Assembly (NCBI RefSeq): GCF_003963535.1
Contig: NZ_CP034539.1
Coordinates: forward strand, 2,418,001-2,482,000
From: Streptomyces cyaneochromogenes
GTDB lineage: Bacteria; Actinomycetota; Actinomycetes; Streptomycetales; Streptomycetaceae
DNA: 64,000 bases
Direction: 5' to 3'
Shown here: positions 8,902 through 18,063 of the stretch, piece after piece
Position numbering within the stretch: position 1 is the first letter of the stretch
How the letters are laid out: every line of letters starts with the position of its first letter
Program-made: the position numbers and the translations under genes
Notes under the pieces: model-generated
Database searches by the model: none
Told to the model about the DNA's origin: nothing
What the model saw: the letters and a program-made list of their open reading frames with translations, nothing else

Positions 8902-9675
8902 ATGTCGGCTGGCGAGACGGGCGGCGGGGCGCAGGTCAAGTCCGCGGTACGGACGGTTGAGCTGCTCGAATACTTCGCCGGACGCCCCGGTATGCACTCG
9001 CTCGCGTCGGTCCAGGAAGCCGTCGGCTACCCCAAGTCCAGCCTGTACATGTTGCTGCGCACCCTCGTCGAACTGGGCTGGGTGGAGACGGACGCGACGG
9101 GCACGCGGTACGGCATCGGCGTACGGGCGCTGCTGGTCGGCACCTCCTACATCGACGGCGACGAGGTGGTCGCGGCGGCCCGCCCGACGCTGGACCGCCT
9201 GTCCGACGACACGACGGAGACCATCCACCTGGCCCGTCTGGACGGCACGAACGTCGTCTACCTGGCCACCCGCCAGTCCCAGCACTACCTGCGCCCCTTC
9301 ACCCGGGTCGGCCGCCGGCTCCCGGCCCACTCGACCTCCCTCGGCAAGGCGCTGCTGAGCACCTACTCGGACGAACAGGTCCGCAAGATGCTCCCGGAGA
9401 CGCTCCCCGCCCTGACCGAGAACACGATCACCGACCGCGAGAAGCTCATCGAGGAGCTCCACCAGGTCCGCGAACAGGGCTTCGCCGTCGACCGCGAGGA
9501 GAACACCCTCGGCCTGCGCTGCTTCGGCGTCGCGATCCCGTACCGCACGCCGGCCAGGGACGCCATCAGCTGCTCGGTGCCGGTCGCCCGGCTTACTCCG
9601 GCCCACGAGCAGATGGTGAAGGACGCGCTGTTCGACGCGCGCGACAGACTGACGCTGGCCACTCGCCGACTCTGA
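8902..9675 (+). CDS. IclR family transcriptional regulator
   Basis: An IclR protein with an N-terminal winged helix (VKSAVRTVELLEYFAGRPG; recognition helix near YPKSSLYMLLRTL) and a C-terminal GAF-like effector domain that ends in ISCSVPVARLTP. ATG 8902 has AAGGG upstream and starts at the usual distance from the HTH; ATG 8848 would add 18 residues that do not look like the family. It is divergent from the 2-oxoglutarate semialdehyde dehydrogenase and probably represses or activates it in response to a sugar-acid intermediate. Confidence 0.9.
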   Translation: MSAGETGGGAQVKSAVRTVELLEYFAGRPGMHSLASVQEAVGYPKSSLYMLLRTLVELGWVETDATGTRYGIGVRALLVGTSYIDGDEVVAAARPTLDRLSDDTTETIHLARLDGTNVVYLATRQSQHYLRPFTRVGRRLPAHSTSLGKALLSTYSDEQVRKMLPETLPALTENTITDREKLIEELHQVREQGFAVDREENTLGLRCFGVAIPYRTPARDAISCSVPVARLTPAHEQMVKDALFDARDRLTLATRRL

Positions 9676-9715
9676 CTTCGTCATACGCGCCGGCTCTTTC
9701 ATAGGCTCTGGCTCC

Positions 9716-10186
9716 ATGGATGTTGAACTCCGCGAGGTTCACGACAGCGACCTGCCCGTCTTCTACCGACAGATGAACGACCCGGAGGCCCTGCGTATGG
9801 CGGCCTTCACCCCCAAGGACCCGGCCGACCGGGACGCCTTCGACGCGCACTGGAAGCGGATCCGGTCCTCGCCGGACGTCCTGCGCACGATCCTGGCCGA
9901 CGGTGACGTGGTGGGCAGCGCGGCCGTCTACGGGGAACCGGGCGAGCGGGAGGTGACCTACTGGGTCGACCGCGCCTACTGGGGACGCGGTGTCGCCACG
10001 GCCGCGCTGCGCGGACTGCTCGCCGAGGTCCCCGAGCGCCCGCTGTACGCACGGGCCGCGGCGGACAACGAGGGCTCGCTGCGGGTGCTGGCGAAGTGCG
10101 GGTTCCGGGTGACCGCCCGGGCCCGGGGCTTCGCGAACGCACGGGGCGAGGAGATCGAGGAGTTCGTGCTCCATCTGGAGGACTGA
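9716..10186 (+). CDS. GNAT family N-acetyltransferase
   Basis: A 156-residue single-domain GNAT. The pyrophosphate-binding loop of motif A is WGRGVATAALRGLL and the C-terminal motif B region reads NEGSLRVLAKCGFRV, as in RimJ/RimL-like acetyltransferases. It follows the IclR gene by 40 bases on the same strand and may be read from the same transcript. The substrate is not apparent. Confidence 0.88.
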   Translation: MDVELREVHDSDLPVFYRQMNDPEALRMAAFTPKDPADRDAFDAHWKRIRSSPDVLRTILADGDVVGSAAVYGEPGEREVTYWVDRAYWGRGVATAALRGLLAEVPERPLYARAAADNEGSLRVLAKCGFRVTARARGFANARGEEIEEFVLHLED

Positions 10187-10290
10187 CCCGGGGGCCGACG
10201 GGAGGGCTGAGGGCCTCTCCCCCGTGCGGCGGAGACGGATCGTCACCGGGCAGGAGGTGCCTGCCCGGGCCCTCGCGAGAGCGTGGCCGT

Positions 10291-11298
10291 ATGACGCAGA
10301 CACTCGCTCCCGCCCCTGAGACCGCGCAACAGCGCGCGGTCGGTCTCAGCCGGGCCCGTCGCGCCCTGCGGGCCGTCGCCATCGTCTCCTGCGTGCCGTA
10401 TCTCTCGCTCAAGGTCGCCTGGATCGCGGGGAGTCGGGTGGGGATCCCGGACGGCAGTTCCCTTCTGGAGCACCGGGCGAGCATTGCTGTCGCCAACAGC
10501 GTCACCGTGCTCATGGACGCGGGCGTGATCGTGCTCGCGCTGGTGCTGACCCGGCCGTGGGGGCTGCGGGTGCCCGCGTGGCTGCTGGCCCTCCCCGCGT
10601 GGGTGGCCACCGGGCTGCTCGCGCCGATCATGGCCGGGTTTCCGCTCCAGCTCGCCGTCGACGCGCTCGGCGGAACGGCGGACACCCCCGTCGGCGGCGG
10701 TGAACCGTTCCTGGACGCCTGGGTCTTCGGCGTCGTCTACACCGGGTTCATCGTGCAAGGGCTCACCCTCGGCGCCCTCTTCGTGCTGTACGCCCGTGAC
10801 CGCTGGGGCCGGCTGTGGGAGGGGCGGGTGTGGGAGCTTCCGGTCGGTGTCATCGGGGCGGCGCAGCGGGCGGTGGCCGTCGCGGCCGCCGTCCTGGCGC
10901 TGCCGCCCCTGGCCGCCCACCTGGTGTGGGCGTGCGGCGGCACCGTCGGGCTCGACGAGAGCCAGGCCGCCGACCGGACCAGCGGCTCCCATGTCATGGA
11001 GGCCCTGTCCGCCGTGTTCCTGGCCCTGGCCGTCACCGGCGGTCTGCTCCTCGCGTTCCGGCGCGGCCGGGCCCTGCCCGTGAGGCTGCCGCTCGCTCTC
11101 GCCTGGGTCGGTTCGGCGGCCCTGGTCTGCTGGGCGGGCTGGCTGTCGCTGGCCCCGCTCACCGACGTGGGCGGCGGGGCCACGCCGCTGATGAACCTCG
11201 CCTACGCTGGCCAGATGATGGTCGGCATCCTCGTCGCCTGCCTCGGCGTCCACTTCCTCGCCGAGCGCTCCGCGAGCCGGAAACGTCGTACGACGTGA
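10291..11298 (+). CDS. Integral membrane protein coupled to a two-component system
   Basis: A 335-residue protein with about eight to nine hydrophobic segments and no recognised enzymatic motif. Its stop overlaps the GTG start of the histidine kinase gene by four bases (GTGA), and the kinase in turn overlaps the response regulator, so the three form one tightly coupled operon. The simplest reading is a membrane co-sensor or a target of the kinase. I do not recognise a named family. Confidence 0.8.
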   Translation: MTQTLAPAPETAQQRAVGLSRARRALRAVAIVSCVPYLSLKVAWIAGSRVGIPDGSSLLEHRASIAVANSVTVLMDAGVIVLALVLTRPWGLRVPAWLLALPAWVATGLLAPIMAGFPLQLAVDALGGTADTPVGGGEPFLDAWVFGVVYTGFIVQGLTLGALFVLYARDRWGRLWEGRVWELPVGVIGAAQRAVAVAAAVLALPPLAAHLVWACGGTVGLDESQAADRTSGSHVMEALSAVFLALAVTGGLLLAFRRGRALPVRLPLALAWVGSAALVCWAGWLSLAPLTDVGGGATPLMNLAYAGQMMVGILVACLGVHFLAERSASRKRRTT

Positions 11299-12575
11299 CG
11301 GAACTGTCCCGGTTCCTGTTCGGGCGGCGGGCACGCCGGCGCTGGATCCATCTGATCCTCGGCGGCGCGCTCGCCATGCCGTACGTCTTCGTCGGCCAGC
11401 TCGTCGTCGGTCCCGCCACCGACTCCCGGTACGTCTTCAACGACCTGCCCCTGCAACTGCTCTCCTTCGCCGTCGGGTTGCCCCTCGCCACGATCACCGC
11501 CGTGCTGTTCCCGCTGACCCGGCCCCTGGAGGCGGGGGCGGTGCGGTCGCTGTGCGGGGTGGAGGCGGGCCTGCTCGCCTACGGGCCGGCCCGGACGCGG
11601 ACGGCCAAGGGGCGTGCGGCGGCCTGGTTCACGCTGCATCTCGGGTTCGGCGGGATCATCGCCGGGATGTCGCTGGCGGTGCCGCCGTTCGCCGGGTTCC
11701 TGGCCGCACTGCCGCTGCTCGTGTGGCTGGGCGGCGAGGAGCTGGTCGAGCTGCCCGATGCCCTCGACCACACCTGGGTGCTGGTGCTCGCGCCGGTCGC
11801 GGGCGTGGCGACCATGGTGGCGCTCGCCGGGTGTGCGGCCGTCTGCGGTTCGCTGCTCGCCCGCTGGGCGCCCGCGCTGCTGGGGCCCACGCCCGAGGAC
11901 CGGCTCGCGGCGGTCGAGGCGCGCGCCGCCGACCTCGCCGTGCGCAACCGGCTCGCGCGCGAGCTGCACGACTCCGTGGGCCACGCCCTCAGCGCCGTCA
12001 CCCTCCAGGCGAGCGCGGCCCGCCGGGTCCTGGACAGCGACCCGGAGTTCGTCCGCGAGGCCCTCGCCGCGATCGAGGACACGACCCGGCGCACGGTCGG
12101 CGAACTCGACGCCGTCCTGGGCGTGTTGAGGGACGGCGACACTCCCGGTACGGCCCCGGCGCCCACCCTCGCCGCCGATCTCGACGGCCTCCTGCGCCGC
12201 ACGCGCGCGGGCGGGCTGCGGGTGACGGCCACGCTCGCCGCCGACGCCGAGGCCCTGCCGCCCGTCCTGTCCCGCGAGGCCTATCGGATCGTGCAGGAGG
12301 GACTGAGCAACGCCCTCAAGCACGCCGGTGAGGGGGTGACCGTGCGGCTGTGGATCGAGGTGGCCGACGGGCACCTGCGCATCACCGTCGAGAATCCGGT
12401 CGCCACCGCCCGCGAGTGCCGCCCCGGCGGCGGCCACGGGCTGCGCGGCATCGCCGACCGGACGCGGCTGCTGGGCGGGACGACGGAAGCCGGCGCCGCA
12501 CGGGGGACGTGGCGGCTGCACGTACGACTGCCCATGACAGGGCCCGAAGACCTGCCTGTGAAAGGACCCGCATGA
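11295..12575 (+). CDS. NarL-type sensor histidine kinase
   Basis: A 426-residue HisKA_3 kinase with about four to five N-terminal transmembrane helices. The phospho-acceptor is His225 in RLARELHDSVGHALS. The ATPase domain has the N box EAYRIVQEGLSNALKHA and the G box GGHGLRGIADR. GTG 11295 is fixed by overlap with the upstream stop. Its partner is the LuxR-type regulator that overlaps its own stop codon. The short extracytoplasmic loops suggest sensing within or near the membrane. Confidence 0.9.
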   Translation: MTELSRFLFGRRARRRWIHLILGGALAMPYVFVGQLVVGPATDSRYVFNDLPLQLLSFAVGLPLATITAVLFPLTRPLEAGAVRSLCGVEAGLLAYGPARTRTAKGRAAAWFTLHLGFGGIIAGMSLAVPPFAGFLAALPLLVWLGGEELVELPDALDHTWVLVLAPVAGVATMVALAGCAAVCGSLLARWAPALLGPTPEDRLAAVEARAADLAVRNRLARELHDSVGHALSAVTLQASAARRVLDSDPEFVREALAAIEDTTRRTVGELDAVLGVLRDGDTPGTAPAPTLAADLDGLLRRTRAGGLRVTATLAADAEALPPVLSREAYRIVQEGLSNALKHAGEGVTVRLWIEVADGHLRITVENPVATARECRPGGGHGLRGIADRTRLLGGTTEAGAARGTWRLHVRLPMTGPEDLPVKGPA

Positions 12576-13234
12576 CGCCCCGCCCGACCGTCCGGATCGT
12601 CCTCGCCGACGACGAGCGCATGGTCCGCACCGCCCTGCGCGCCATCCTCTCCGCCGAGCCGGACCTGGAGGTGGTCGGCGAGGCGGCGACCGGCGCCGAG
12701 GCCGTGTCCGTGGTGCGCGAGCGGCGGCCCGACGTGGTCCTCATGGACGTCCGCATGCCCGAGATCGACGGCATCCGGGCCACCGAGCAGATCCTCGCCA
12801 CGCTCACCGACCCGCCCCGGATCGTCGTCGTCACGACCTTCGAGAACGACTCCTACGTGTACGACGCCCTGCGCGCCGGAGCCGCCGGGTTCCTGCTGAA
12901 GCGGGCGGAGGCCGACGCGCTCGTCCAGGCCGTACGGCTGGTCTCGCACACCGACACCCTGCTGTTCCCGTCGGCCGTACGCAGCCTCGCGGCCGAGCAC
13001 GCGCGCGCGTGCCCCGCGCCGGCGCCCTGGGTGGCACGGCTCACCGGCCGCGAGAGCGATGTGCTGCGGCTGATGGCTCAGGGCCTGACCAACGCGGAGA
13101 TCGCGCGGCGGATGGAGGTCGGTCCGGCCACCGTGAAGTCGCACGTGGCGGCGGTCCTGGCGAAGACCGGGACCAGGGACCGCACGCAGGCCGTGATCGC
13201 CGCGTACGAGGCGGGCTTCATGAACGCCAGATGA
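12572..13234 (+). CDS. NarL/LuxR family response regulator
   Basis: A 220-residue regulator. The receiver domain has the acidic pair DD near residue 13, the phospho-acceptor Asp59 in VVLMDVRMP and the conserved Lys in FLLKRAE. The C-terminal LuxR HTH reads LTGRESDVLRLMAQGLTNAE. ATG 12572 overlaps the kinase stop (ATGA) and has GAAAGGA upstream. It completes the operon that starts at 10291, and a hairpin terminator follows at 13242. Confidence 0.93.
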   Translation: MTPRPTVRIVLADDERMVRTALRAILSAEPDLEVVGEAATGAEAVSVVRERRPDVVLMDVRMPEIDGIRATEQILATLTDPPRIVVVTTFENDSYVYDALRAGAAGFLLKRAEADALVQAVRLVSHTDTLLFPSAVRSLAAEHARACPAPAPWVARLTGRESDVLRLMAQGLTNAEIARRMEVGPATVKSHVAAVLAKTGTRDRTQAVIAAYEAGFMNAR

Positions 13235-13241
13235 GAAAACG

Positions 13242-13265
13242 GGGCGCAAGGGAACGATTGCGCCC
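13242..13265 (+). terminator. Hairpin terminator after the two-component operon
   Basis: An 8-bp perfect inverted repeat, GGGCGCAA (13242-13249) and TTGCGCCC (13258-13265), with an 8-base loop lies just after the response regulator stop. There is no T-tract, as is usual in Streptomyces. Confidence 0.55.
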
Positions 13266-13291
13266 ATCCCGCTCGTCCTCTCGAGTGGGAT
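13266..13291 (+). promoter_or_regulatory. Hairpin that covers the start of the penicillin-binding protein gene
   Basis: ATCCCGCTCG (13266-13275) can pair with CGAGTGGGAT (13282-13291) over ten positions (one G-U), with a 6-base loop. The right arm contains the GTGGG ribosome-site-like bases and the first two bases of the ATG at 13290. In RNA this would hide the start codon; whether it regulates translation is inference. Confidence 0.45.
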
Positions 13292-14735
13292 GAACAAGAC
13301 GATCAGGCGGGTGTCCGTCTTCACACTGCTGCTGGTGTTCGCTCTGCTGGTCAGGGCGACCTGGGTGCAGTTCTACGAAGGCCAGGCACTCGCGGACGGC
13401 AAGCACAACCGGCGGAACACGATCGCGCTGTACAGCGAGCCGCTCGGCAACATCGTCGTGGGCGGCGAGGCGGTCACCGGCTCGACGCGGACGATGAGCG
13501 GCGACCTCGCGTACAAGCGGACGTACACCGACGGCTCGCTGTACGCGGCGGTCACCGGGTACAGCTCGCAGGCGTACGGTGCCACCCAGCTGGAGGGCGT
13601 CTACCAGGATCTGCTCGACGGAACCGACACCCGGCTCAAGAGCGTGCTGGACACGGTCACCAACAAGCGGTCCGACCCCGGCAATGTGATCACGACGATC
13701 GACCCGGACGTGCAGAAGGCCGCGTACGACGCGCTCGGCGACAACAAGGGCGCCGCCGTGGCGATCGACCCCGCCACCGGGAAGATCCTGGCAGTCGTCT
13801 CCACTCCGTCGTACGACCCGTCGCGGATCACCACGGGCGACTCGGACGCCTGGAAGCAGCTGACCAAGGACGCCGACAAACCGATGACGAACCGCGCGCT
13901 GCGCCAGCCGCTGCCGCCGGGTTCGACGTTCAAGCTGGTCGTCGCGGCGGCCGCGCTGGAGGACGGGCTGTACTCGTCGGTGGACGACAAGACGGTCAGC
14001 CCGGACCCGTACCCGCTGCCCCAGTCGAGCAGCGACCTGACGAACGAGAACCCGTCCGCACCCTGCGAGAACGCCTCGATCCGGGTGGCCCTGCAGTACT
14101 CCTGCAACAACGTCTTCGGGAAGATGGCCGTCGACCTGGGCCAGGACAAGGTCAGGGCGATGGCCGAGAAGTTCGGCTTCAACGACGAGGAGCAGGACGT
14201 GCCGGTGCGGGCGTACACCAGCGTGTACCCCTCCGACATGGACAAGGCGCAGACGGCCCTGTCGGGCATCGGCCAGTTCGACGTGACCGCCACCCCGCTG
14301 CAGATGGCCATGGTGTCCGCCGCCATAGCCAACGGCGGCAAGCTGGTCTCACCGCACATGGTGTCGAAGATCACCGACAGCGGTGGGGATGTGCTGGAGA
14401 ACTACGACGACCGCGCCGGGACCGAGGAGATCGTCAGCTCCGACACGGCCGAGCAGCTCCAGTCCGCGATGCAGACGGTCGTCGAGGAGGGCACGGGCAC
14501 GAACGCGCAGATCTCGGGCGCGACCGTGGGCGGCAAGACGGGCACGGCCCAGCACGGCGAGAAGAACAGCAAGACGCCGTACGCCTGGTTCACGTCGTAC
14601 GGGAAGGCCGACGGCAAGGAGGTCGCCGTGGCGGTGGTCGTGGAGCAGTCGGACGCGGCTCGGTCGGAGGTCAGCGGCAACGGGCTGGCCGCCCCCGTGG
14701 CCAGGAAGGTCATGGAGGCGGCACTGAAGGGCTAG
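13290..14735 (+). CDS. Class B penicillin-binding protein (PbpA-like transpeptidase)
   Basis: A 481-residue peptidoglycan transpeptidase with one N-terminal membrane anchor (residues about 7-21) and an extracellular C-terminal catalytic domain. All three active-site motifs are present: S-x-x-K at Ser212-Lys215 (GSTFK), S-x-N at Ser271-Asn273 (SCN) and K-T-G at 416-418 (GGKTGTA). The N-terminal pedestal domain is short, as in actinobacterial PbpA-type division or sporulation enzymes. It is not in a division operon here. Its TAG stop lies inside the left arm of a terminal-inverted-repeat element. Confidence 0.92.
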   Translation: MNKTIRRVSVFTLLLVFALLVRATWVQFYEGQALADGKHNRRNTIALYSEPLGNIVVGGEAVTGSTRTMSGDLAYKRTYTDGSLYAAVTGYSSQAYGATQLEGVYQDLLDGTDTRLKSVLDTVTNKRSDPGNVITTIDPDVQKAAYDALGDNKGAAVAIDPATGKILAVVSTPSYDPSRITTGDSDAWKQLTKDADKPMTNRALRQPLPPGSTFKLVVAAAALEDGLYSSVDDKTVSPDPYPLPQSSSDLTNENPSAPCENASIRVALQYSCNNVFGKMAVDLGQDKVRAMAEKFGFNDEEQDVPVRAYTSVYPSDMDKAQTALSGIGQFDVTATPLQMAMVSAAIANGGKLVSPHMVSKITDSGGDVLENYDDRAGTEEIVSSDTAEQLQSAMQTVVEEGTGTNAQISGATVGGKTGTAQHGEKNSKTPYAWFTSYGKADGKEVAVAVVVEQSDAARSEVSGNGLAAPVARKVMEAALKG

Positions 14736-14922
14736 GGCCTGTCGTTTGGATCATGCCGGCGTCGCGGGGCGTGGCACGCGCATCTGCCGCGTTGTCGTCG
14801 GTTGTCGACGCTCCGCGTCGCCGCCCTCCTCCGCCTTGCAGCTGCACGCACCACGCCCCGCTCGGGTCGGCCGAGAGGCGCAGTCTCTCTCAGCCGACCT
14901 GATCCAAACGACAGGCCCTAGC
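14731..14922. repeat. MITE-like element with perfect terminal inverted repeats, full-length copy
   Basis: Two perfect 23-base inverted repeats, 14731-14753 (starts GCTAGGGCCTGTCGTTTGGA) and 14900-14922, bound a 192-base element with no coding capacity. The ends contain CTAG, a tetranucleotide rare in Streptomyces and used as a target by some IS5-group transposons. It fills exactly the gap between the PBP stop (the TAG is inside the left arm) and the permease stop at 14923. A shorter copy lies at 19040-19132. As RNA it could also act as a two-way terminator. Confidence 0.75.
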
Positions 14923-16374
14923 TCACTTCACACCCAGAACCTGCTCGATCGGGTTGATGGCGAAGTACACCAGGAACAGCACCGAGGTCCCCCACATGAG
15001 CCAGTGGATCTCCTTGGCCTTCCCGAGCACCGCCTTGATGACGACGTAGGCGACGAACCCGGCCCCGATGCCATTGGTTATCGAGTACGTGAACGGCATC
15101 ACCGCGATGGTCAGGAACGCCGGGATGGCGATCTCGTACTTGTCCCAGTCGATGTGCTTGACCTGCGTCATCATCAGGAACCCGACGGCGACGAGCGCGG
15201 GCGCGGCCGCCTGGAGCGGGACGATGGTGAGCAGCGGCGTCAGGAACAGGGCAAGTCCGAACAGACCGCCGGTGATCAGGTTGGAGAAGCCCGTACGCGC
15301 GCCCTCTCCGACGCCCGCCGCCGACTCGATGTAGGAGGTCGCGGAGGAGGAGGACGCCGCACCGCCGGCGGCCGCCGCCGCACCGTCGATCAGCAGCACC
15401 CGGCCGAGGTTGGGCACCTTGCCCCGCTCGTCGAGGAGACCGGCCTCGGCGCTGATGCCGACGACCGTGCCCATGGTGTCGAAGAAGTCGGACAGGACCA
15501 GCGTGAAGACGAGCAGGACGACGGTGATGGCGGTGGTCTCGCCGAACGCGCCGAACAGGCTGAAGTCGCCGATGAGTCCGAAATCCGGGGTGTCGACCAC
15601 CTTGTCCGGCCACGCGGGCGTGGTCAGACCCCAGGCCTTGATGTCGGCGACCGAGTTGATGATCAAGGCGACGACCGTCATCGTGACGATGCTGATCAGG
15701 ATCGCGCCCTTGACCTTGCGGGCGAGCAGACCGATCGTCAGCAGAACTCCGAGGCAGAACACGAGGATCGGCCACCCGGAGAGCTGACCGGTGCCGCCCA
15801 GCTGAACCGGCACGGTGGTGTTCGCGGCGTCCGGGATCCGGCTGACGAACCCGGCGTCGACAAAGCCGATGAAGGCGATGAACAGGCCGATGCCGACACT
15901 GATCGCCTGCTTGAGCGGCTGCGGGATGGCGTGCATGACGGCCTCGCGCAGCCCGGTGACGACGAGCACGCAGATCAGCAGGCCTTCGAGGACGACCAGG
16001 CCCATCGCGTCGTCCCAGGACATCAGCGGGGCGATCTGGAAGGCGACGACGGCGTTCAGGCCGAGGCCGGCGGCGAGCGCGAGCGGGAGGTTGCCGCCGA
16101 CACCCATGATGATCGTCATGACCGCGGCCACCAGGGCGGTGGCGGTGGTGAGTTGGACGGCATCCAACTGGTGGCCGAACTTGTCCTTCGCGCTGCCGAG
16201 GATGATGGGGTTCAGGACAAGGATGTAGGCCATCGTGAAGAACGTGGCGAAGCCGCCGCGTATCTCACGGGCGAAGGTGGATCCCCGTTCGGAGATCTTG
16301 AAGAACCGGTCGACGCTGTTCACGCCCGGTGGCGTGGCACTTGGCCGGTCGGCCACCTTCTGGGATTCGGACAT
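14923..16374 (-). CDS. AzgA-type NCS2 purine (adenine/guanine/hypoxanthine) permease
   Basis: A 483-residue permease with 12-14 hydrophobic segments. AzgA-branch hallmarks are EIRGGFATFFTMAYILVLNP near the N-terminus, the substrate-site segment LSDFFDTMGTVVGI and the SSSSATSYIESAAGVGEGARTG stretch (read as two adjacent parts). It would import purine bases by proton symport. It is monocistronic, and its 3' end abuts the inverted-repeat element shared with the convergent PBP gene. The 250-base upstream region shows no riboswitch that I can recognise. Confidence 0.92.
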   Translation of the reverse strand: MSESQKVADRPSATPPGVNSVDRFFKISERGSTFAREIRGGFATFFTMAYILVLNPIILGSAKDKFGHQLDAVQLTTATALVAAVMTIIMGVGGNLPLALAAGLGLNAVVAFQIAPLMSWDDAMGLVVLEGLLICVLVVTGLREAVMHAIPQPLKQAISVGIGLFIAFIGFVDAGFVSRIPDAANTTVPVQLGGTGQLSGWPILVFCLGVLLTIGLLARKVKGAILISIVTMTVVALIINSVADIKAWGLTTPAWPDKVVDTPDFGLIGDFSLFGAFGETTAITVVLLVFTLVLSDFFDTMGTVVGISAEAGLLDERGKVPNLGRVLLIDGAAAAAGGAASSSSATSYIESAAGVGEGARTGFSNLITGGLFGLALFLTPLLTIVPLQAAAPALVAVGFLMMTQVKHIDWDKYEIAIPAFLTIAVMPFTYSITNGIGAGFVAYVVIKAVLGKAKEIHWLMWGTSVLFLVYFAINPIEQVLGVK

Positions 16375-16625
16375 GGCTCTCGCTCCTTGTTGCCTGGCTG
16401 ATCGTGTGCGGATGCTGGCTGGATTGTTCCCGCGTTGAACTCGTTTCAGGTTTTCCCCGTGTTACGGAATTGGGCTGCTCACCGTACGGCCTGCCATACG
16501 CCGTTCGAAGCCTCGTACGAACCGGGCGCGCGATCGCTGCTACGCTTCCGCATCTCGCCCGGATGATCTCCGGACGATCACATGTCATTCACATGACGCG
16601 CACGTTCAGGCAGGAGGGGTTGCCC

Positions 16626-17195
16626 GTGGGCACGGTCGTCGACGACGCCGCCTCCGTGGAGTTCCACGCCTTCTTCGACCGTCACTATGCCGAACTGTCA
16701 CGCCTGGCCCATCTGCTGACGGGCGACGCGGACGCCGCCGACGATCTGGCGGCGGACGCGTTGCTGGCACTGTGGCACCGCTGGGACCGGGTGCGCGCGG
16801 CAGACCATCCGGTGGCGTACGCGCGCGGGGTCGTGGCCAACCTGGCCCGTACCAGGATCCGCAGCGCGGTCCGGGAGCGGCGGCGTATCGCGCTGTTCTG
16901 GTCGCAGCGCGAGGAGAAGATCGAGAACCCGGACGTGGCGGGCGTCGTCGACGTCCAGGAGGCGTTGCGTAGACTTCCGTTCCGCAAACGCGCCTGTGTG
17001 GTGCTGCGGCACGCCTTCGACCTCTCGGAGAAGGACACCGCGCTCGCCCTGGGCGTCTCGGTCGGTACGGTGAAGAGCCAGACCTCGAAGGGGATGGCCG
17101 AGCTGCAACGGCTGCTCGGCACCCAGGGGGCTCCGCTCAAGGTGCACGCGGCCGCGATGGCCCGCACCTCGAACGCCGGAGGAAGGAACCGATGA
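16626..17195 (+). CDS. SigE-type ECF RNA polymerase sigma factor
   Basis: A 189-residue ECF sigma factor. Region 2 begins FHAFFDRHYAELSRLAHLLT, and region 4 has LPFRKRACVVLRHAFDLSEK and SVGTVKSQTSKG. GTG 16626 is preferred over ATG 16593 because AGGAGG (16612-16617) lies 8 bases before it. The gene overlaps the next one (ATGA), which encodes a single-pass membrane protein and so is the likely anti-sigma factor or signal transducer. A matching promoter-like site lies downstream of that partner, before the pectate lyase remnant. Confidence 0.9.
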   Translation: MGTVVDDAASVEFHAFFDRHYAELSRLAHLLTGDADAADDLAADALLALWHRWDRVRAADHPVAYARGVVANLARTRIRSAVRERRRIALFWSQREEKIENPDVAGVVDVQEALRRLPFRKRACVVLRHAFDLSEKDTALALGVSVGTVKSQTSKGMAELQRLLGTQGAPLKVHAAAMARTSNAGGRNR

Positions 17196-18046
17196 TGCGG
17201 CGGGACGTGCACGACGAACTGCGCGCCCGGCTGCACGAGGCGGCCGAGGCGCACGAGCCCAATCGCGAGCGGATCCTGGCCCGCGTCGAGCGGGGCATGG
17301 CGGATCCCGCCGGGCAGGCCCGCGGCGACCACCGGGCGACCCGTCCGCCGGTGTACGGCTGGTTCCGGGTCGTGACCGCGACGGCCGCGGTGGCCGGCGT
17401 CCTCGCGGTCGGCGGCTACGCGGTGGCATCCGCGGTGAAGGACGACACCCCGCAGCAGACGGTGGCCACGTCGCCGACGCCCACCCCGTCGCCGGACGCG
17501 ACGAGCCGCGCCCCGGTCCCGCCGGCCGACCCGACGCCGGAGGACACCCCGGAGTCCCGCGAGACGACGAAGGAGCCGACGCGGCCGACCGCCACGGCCG
17601 AGCCGCCCGCCGCCAAGGGCGAGGAGGACGGCCCGCTCCGGTCGGACGGCTCGGTGGACCCGCACAGCAACGAGTTCTGGGCGCAGAGCAACCTGACCCT
17701 CAAGACGAGCGAGCAACTCACCGCGCTCACCGTCCGGTTGAAGGTCGCCCAGACCGGCGGGGTCACCTCGACCGGCGCCTGGCGCTCGCTGCCGGAGGAC
17801 GACTTCACGCTCACCGTCGAGGAGAAGGACGGCTTCCTCGTCTACACCTGGGTGCTCAAGGAGGGCCGTACGGTCCGCGCGGGCGACTGGGTGTTCGCGG
17901 GCCAGTACAACCATGAGCGCGGCGGCCGGGACGCGCGCGGCGACAGCTATGCGATGACGGCCTCGGCAGGCGGCGAACAGCTGTCCGTGGCGGGCGACTT
18001 CGCAGGCCACGACGACAACCCCGCCACAGATGAAGGGGATTCGTAA
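17192..18046 (+). CDS. Single-pass membrane protein, likely partner of the SigE-type sigma factor
   Basis: A 284-residue protein: a charged N-terminal cytoplasmic segment (about 1-55), one membrane helix (about 56-80), a long Thr/Pro/Ser-rich linker (about 90-145) and a C-terminal beta-rich domain of about 130 residues (from NEFWAQSNLTLKTSEQL) predicted to lie outside the cell. The position directly after, and overlapping, an ECF sigma gene argues for an anti-sigma or sensor role. It lacks a zf-HC2 motif. The outer domain could bind a wall or plant polymer, which would suit the pectinase genes next door; that is inference. Confidence 0.75.
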   Translation: MMRRDVHDELRARLHEAAEAHEPNRERILARVERGMADPAGQARGDHRATRPPVYGWFRVVTATAAVAGVLAVGGYAVASAVKDDTPQQTVATSPTPTPSPDATSRAPVPPADPTPEDTPESRETTKEPTRPTATAEPPAAKGEEDGPLRSDGSVDPHSNEFWAQSNLTLKTSEQLTALTVRLKVAQTGGVTSTGAWRSLPEDDFTLTVEEKDGFLVYTWVLKEGRTVRAGDWVFAGQYNHERGGRDARGDSYAMTASAGGEQLSVAGDFAGHDDNPATDEGDS

Positions 18047-18063
18047 AAAAATCCCGAGCGCGC

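Noticed and set aside
14746..16401. Long plus-strand open frames opposite the purine permease and other genes
   Set aside because: They mirror genuine genes on the other strand, have low-complexity Arg/Gly/Asp-rich translations and no start context.
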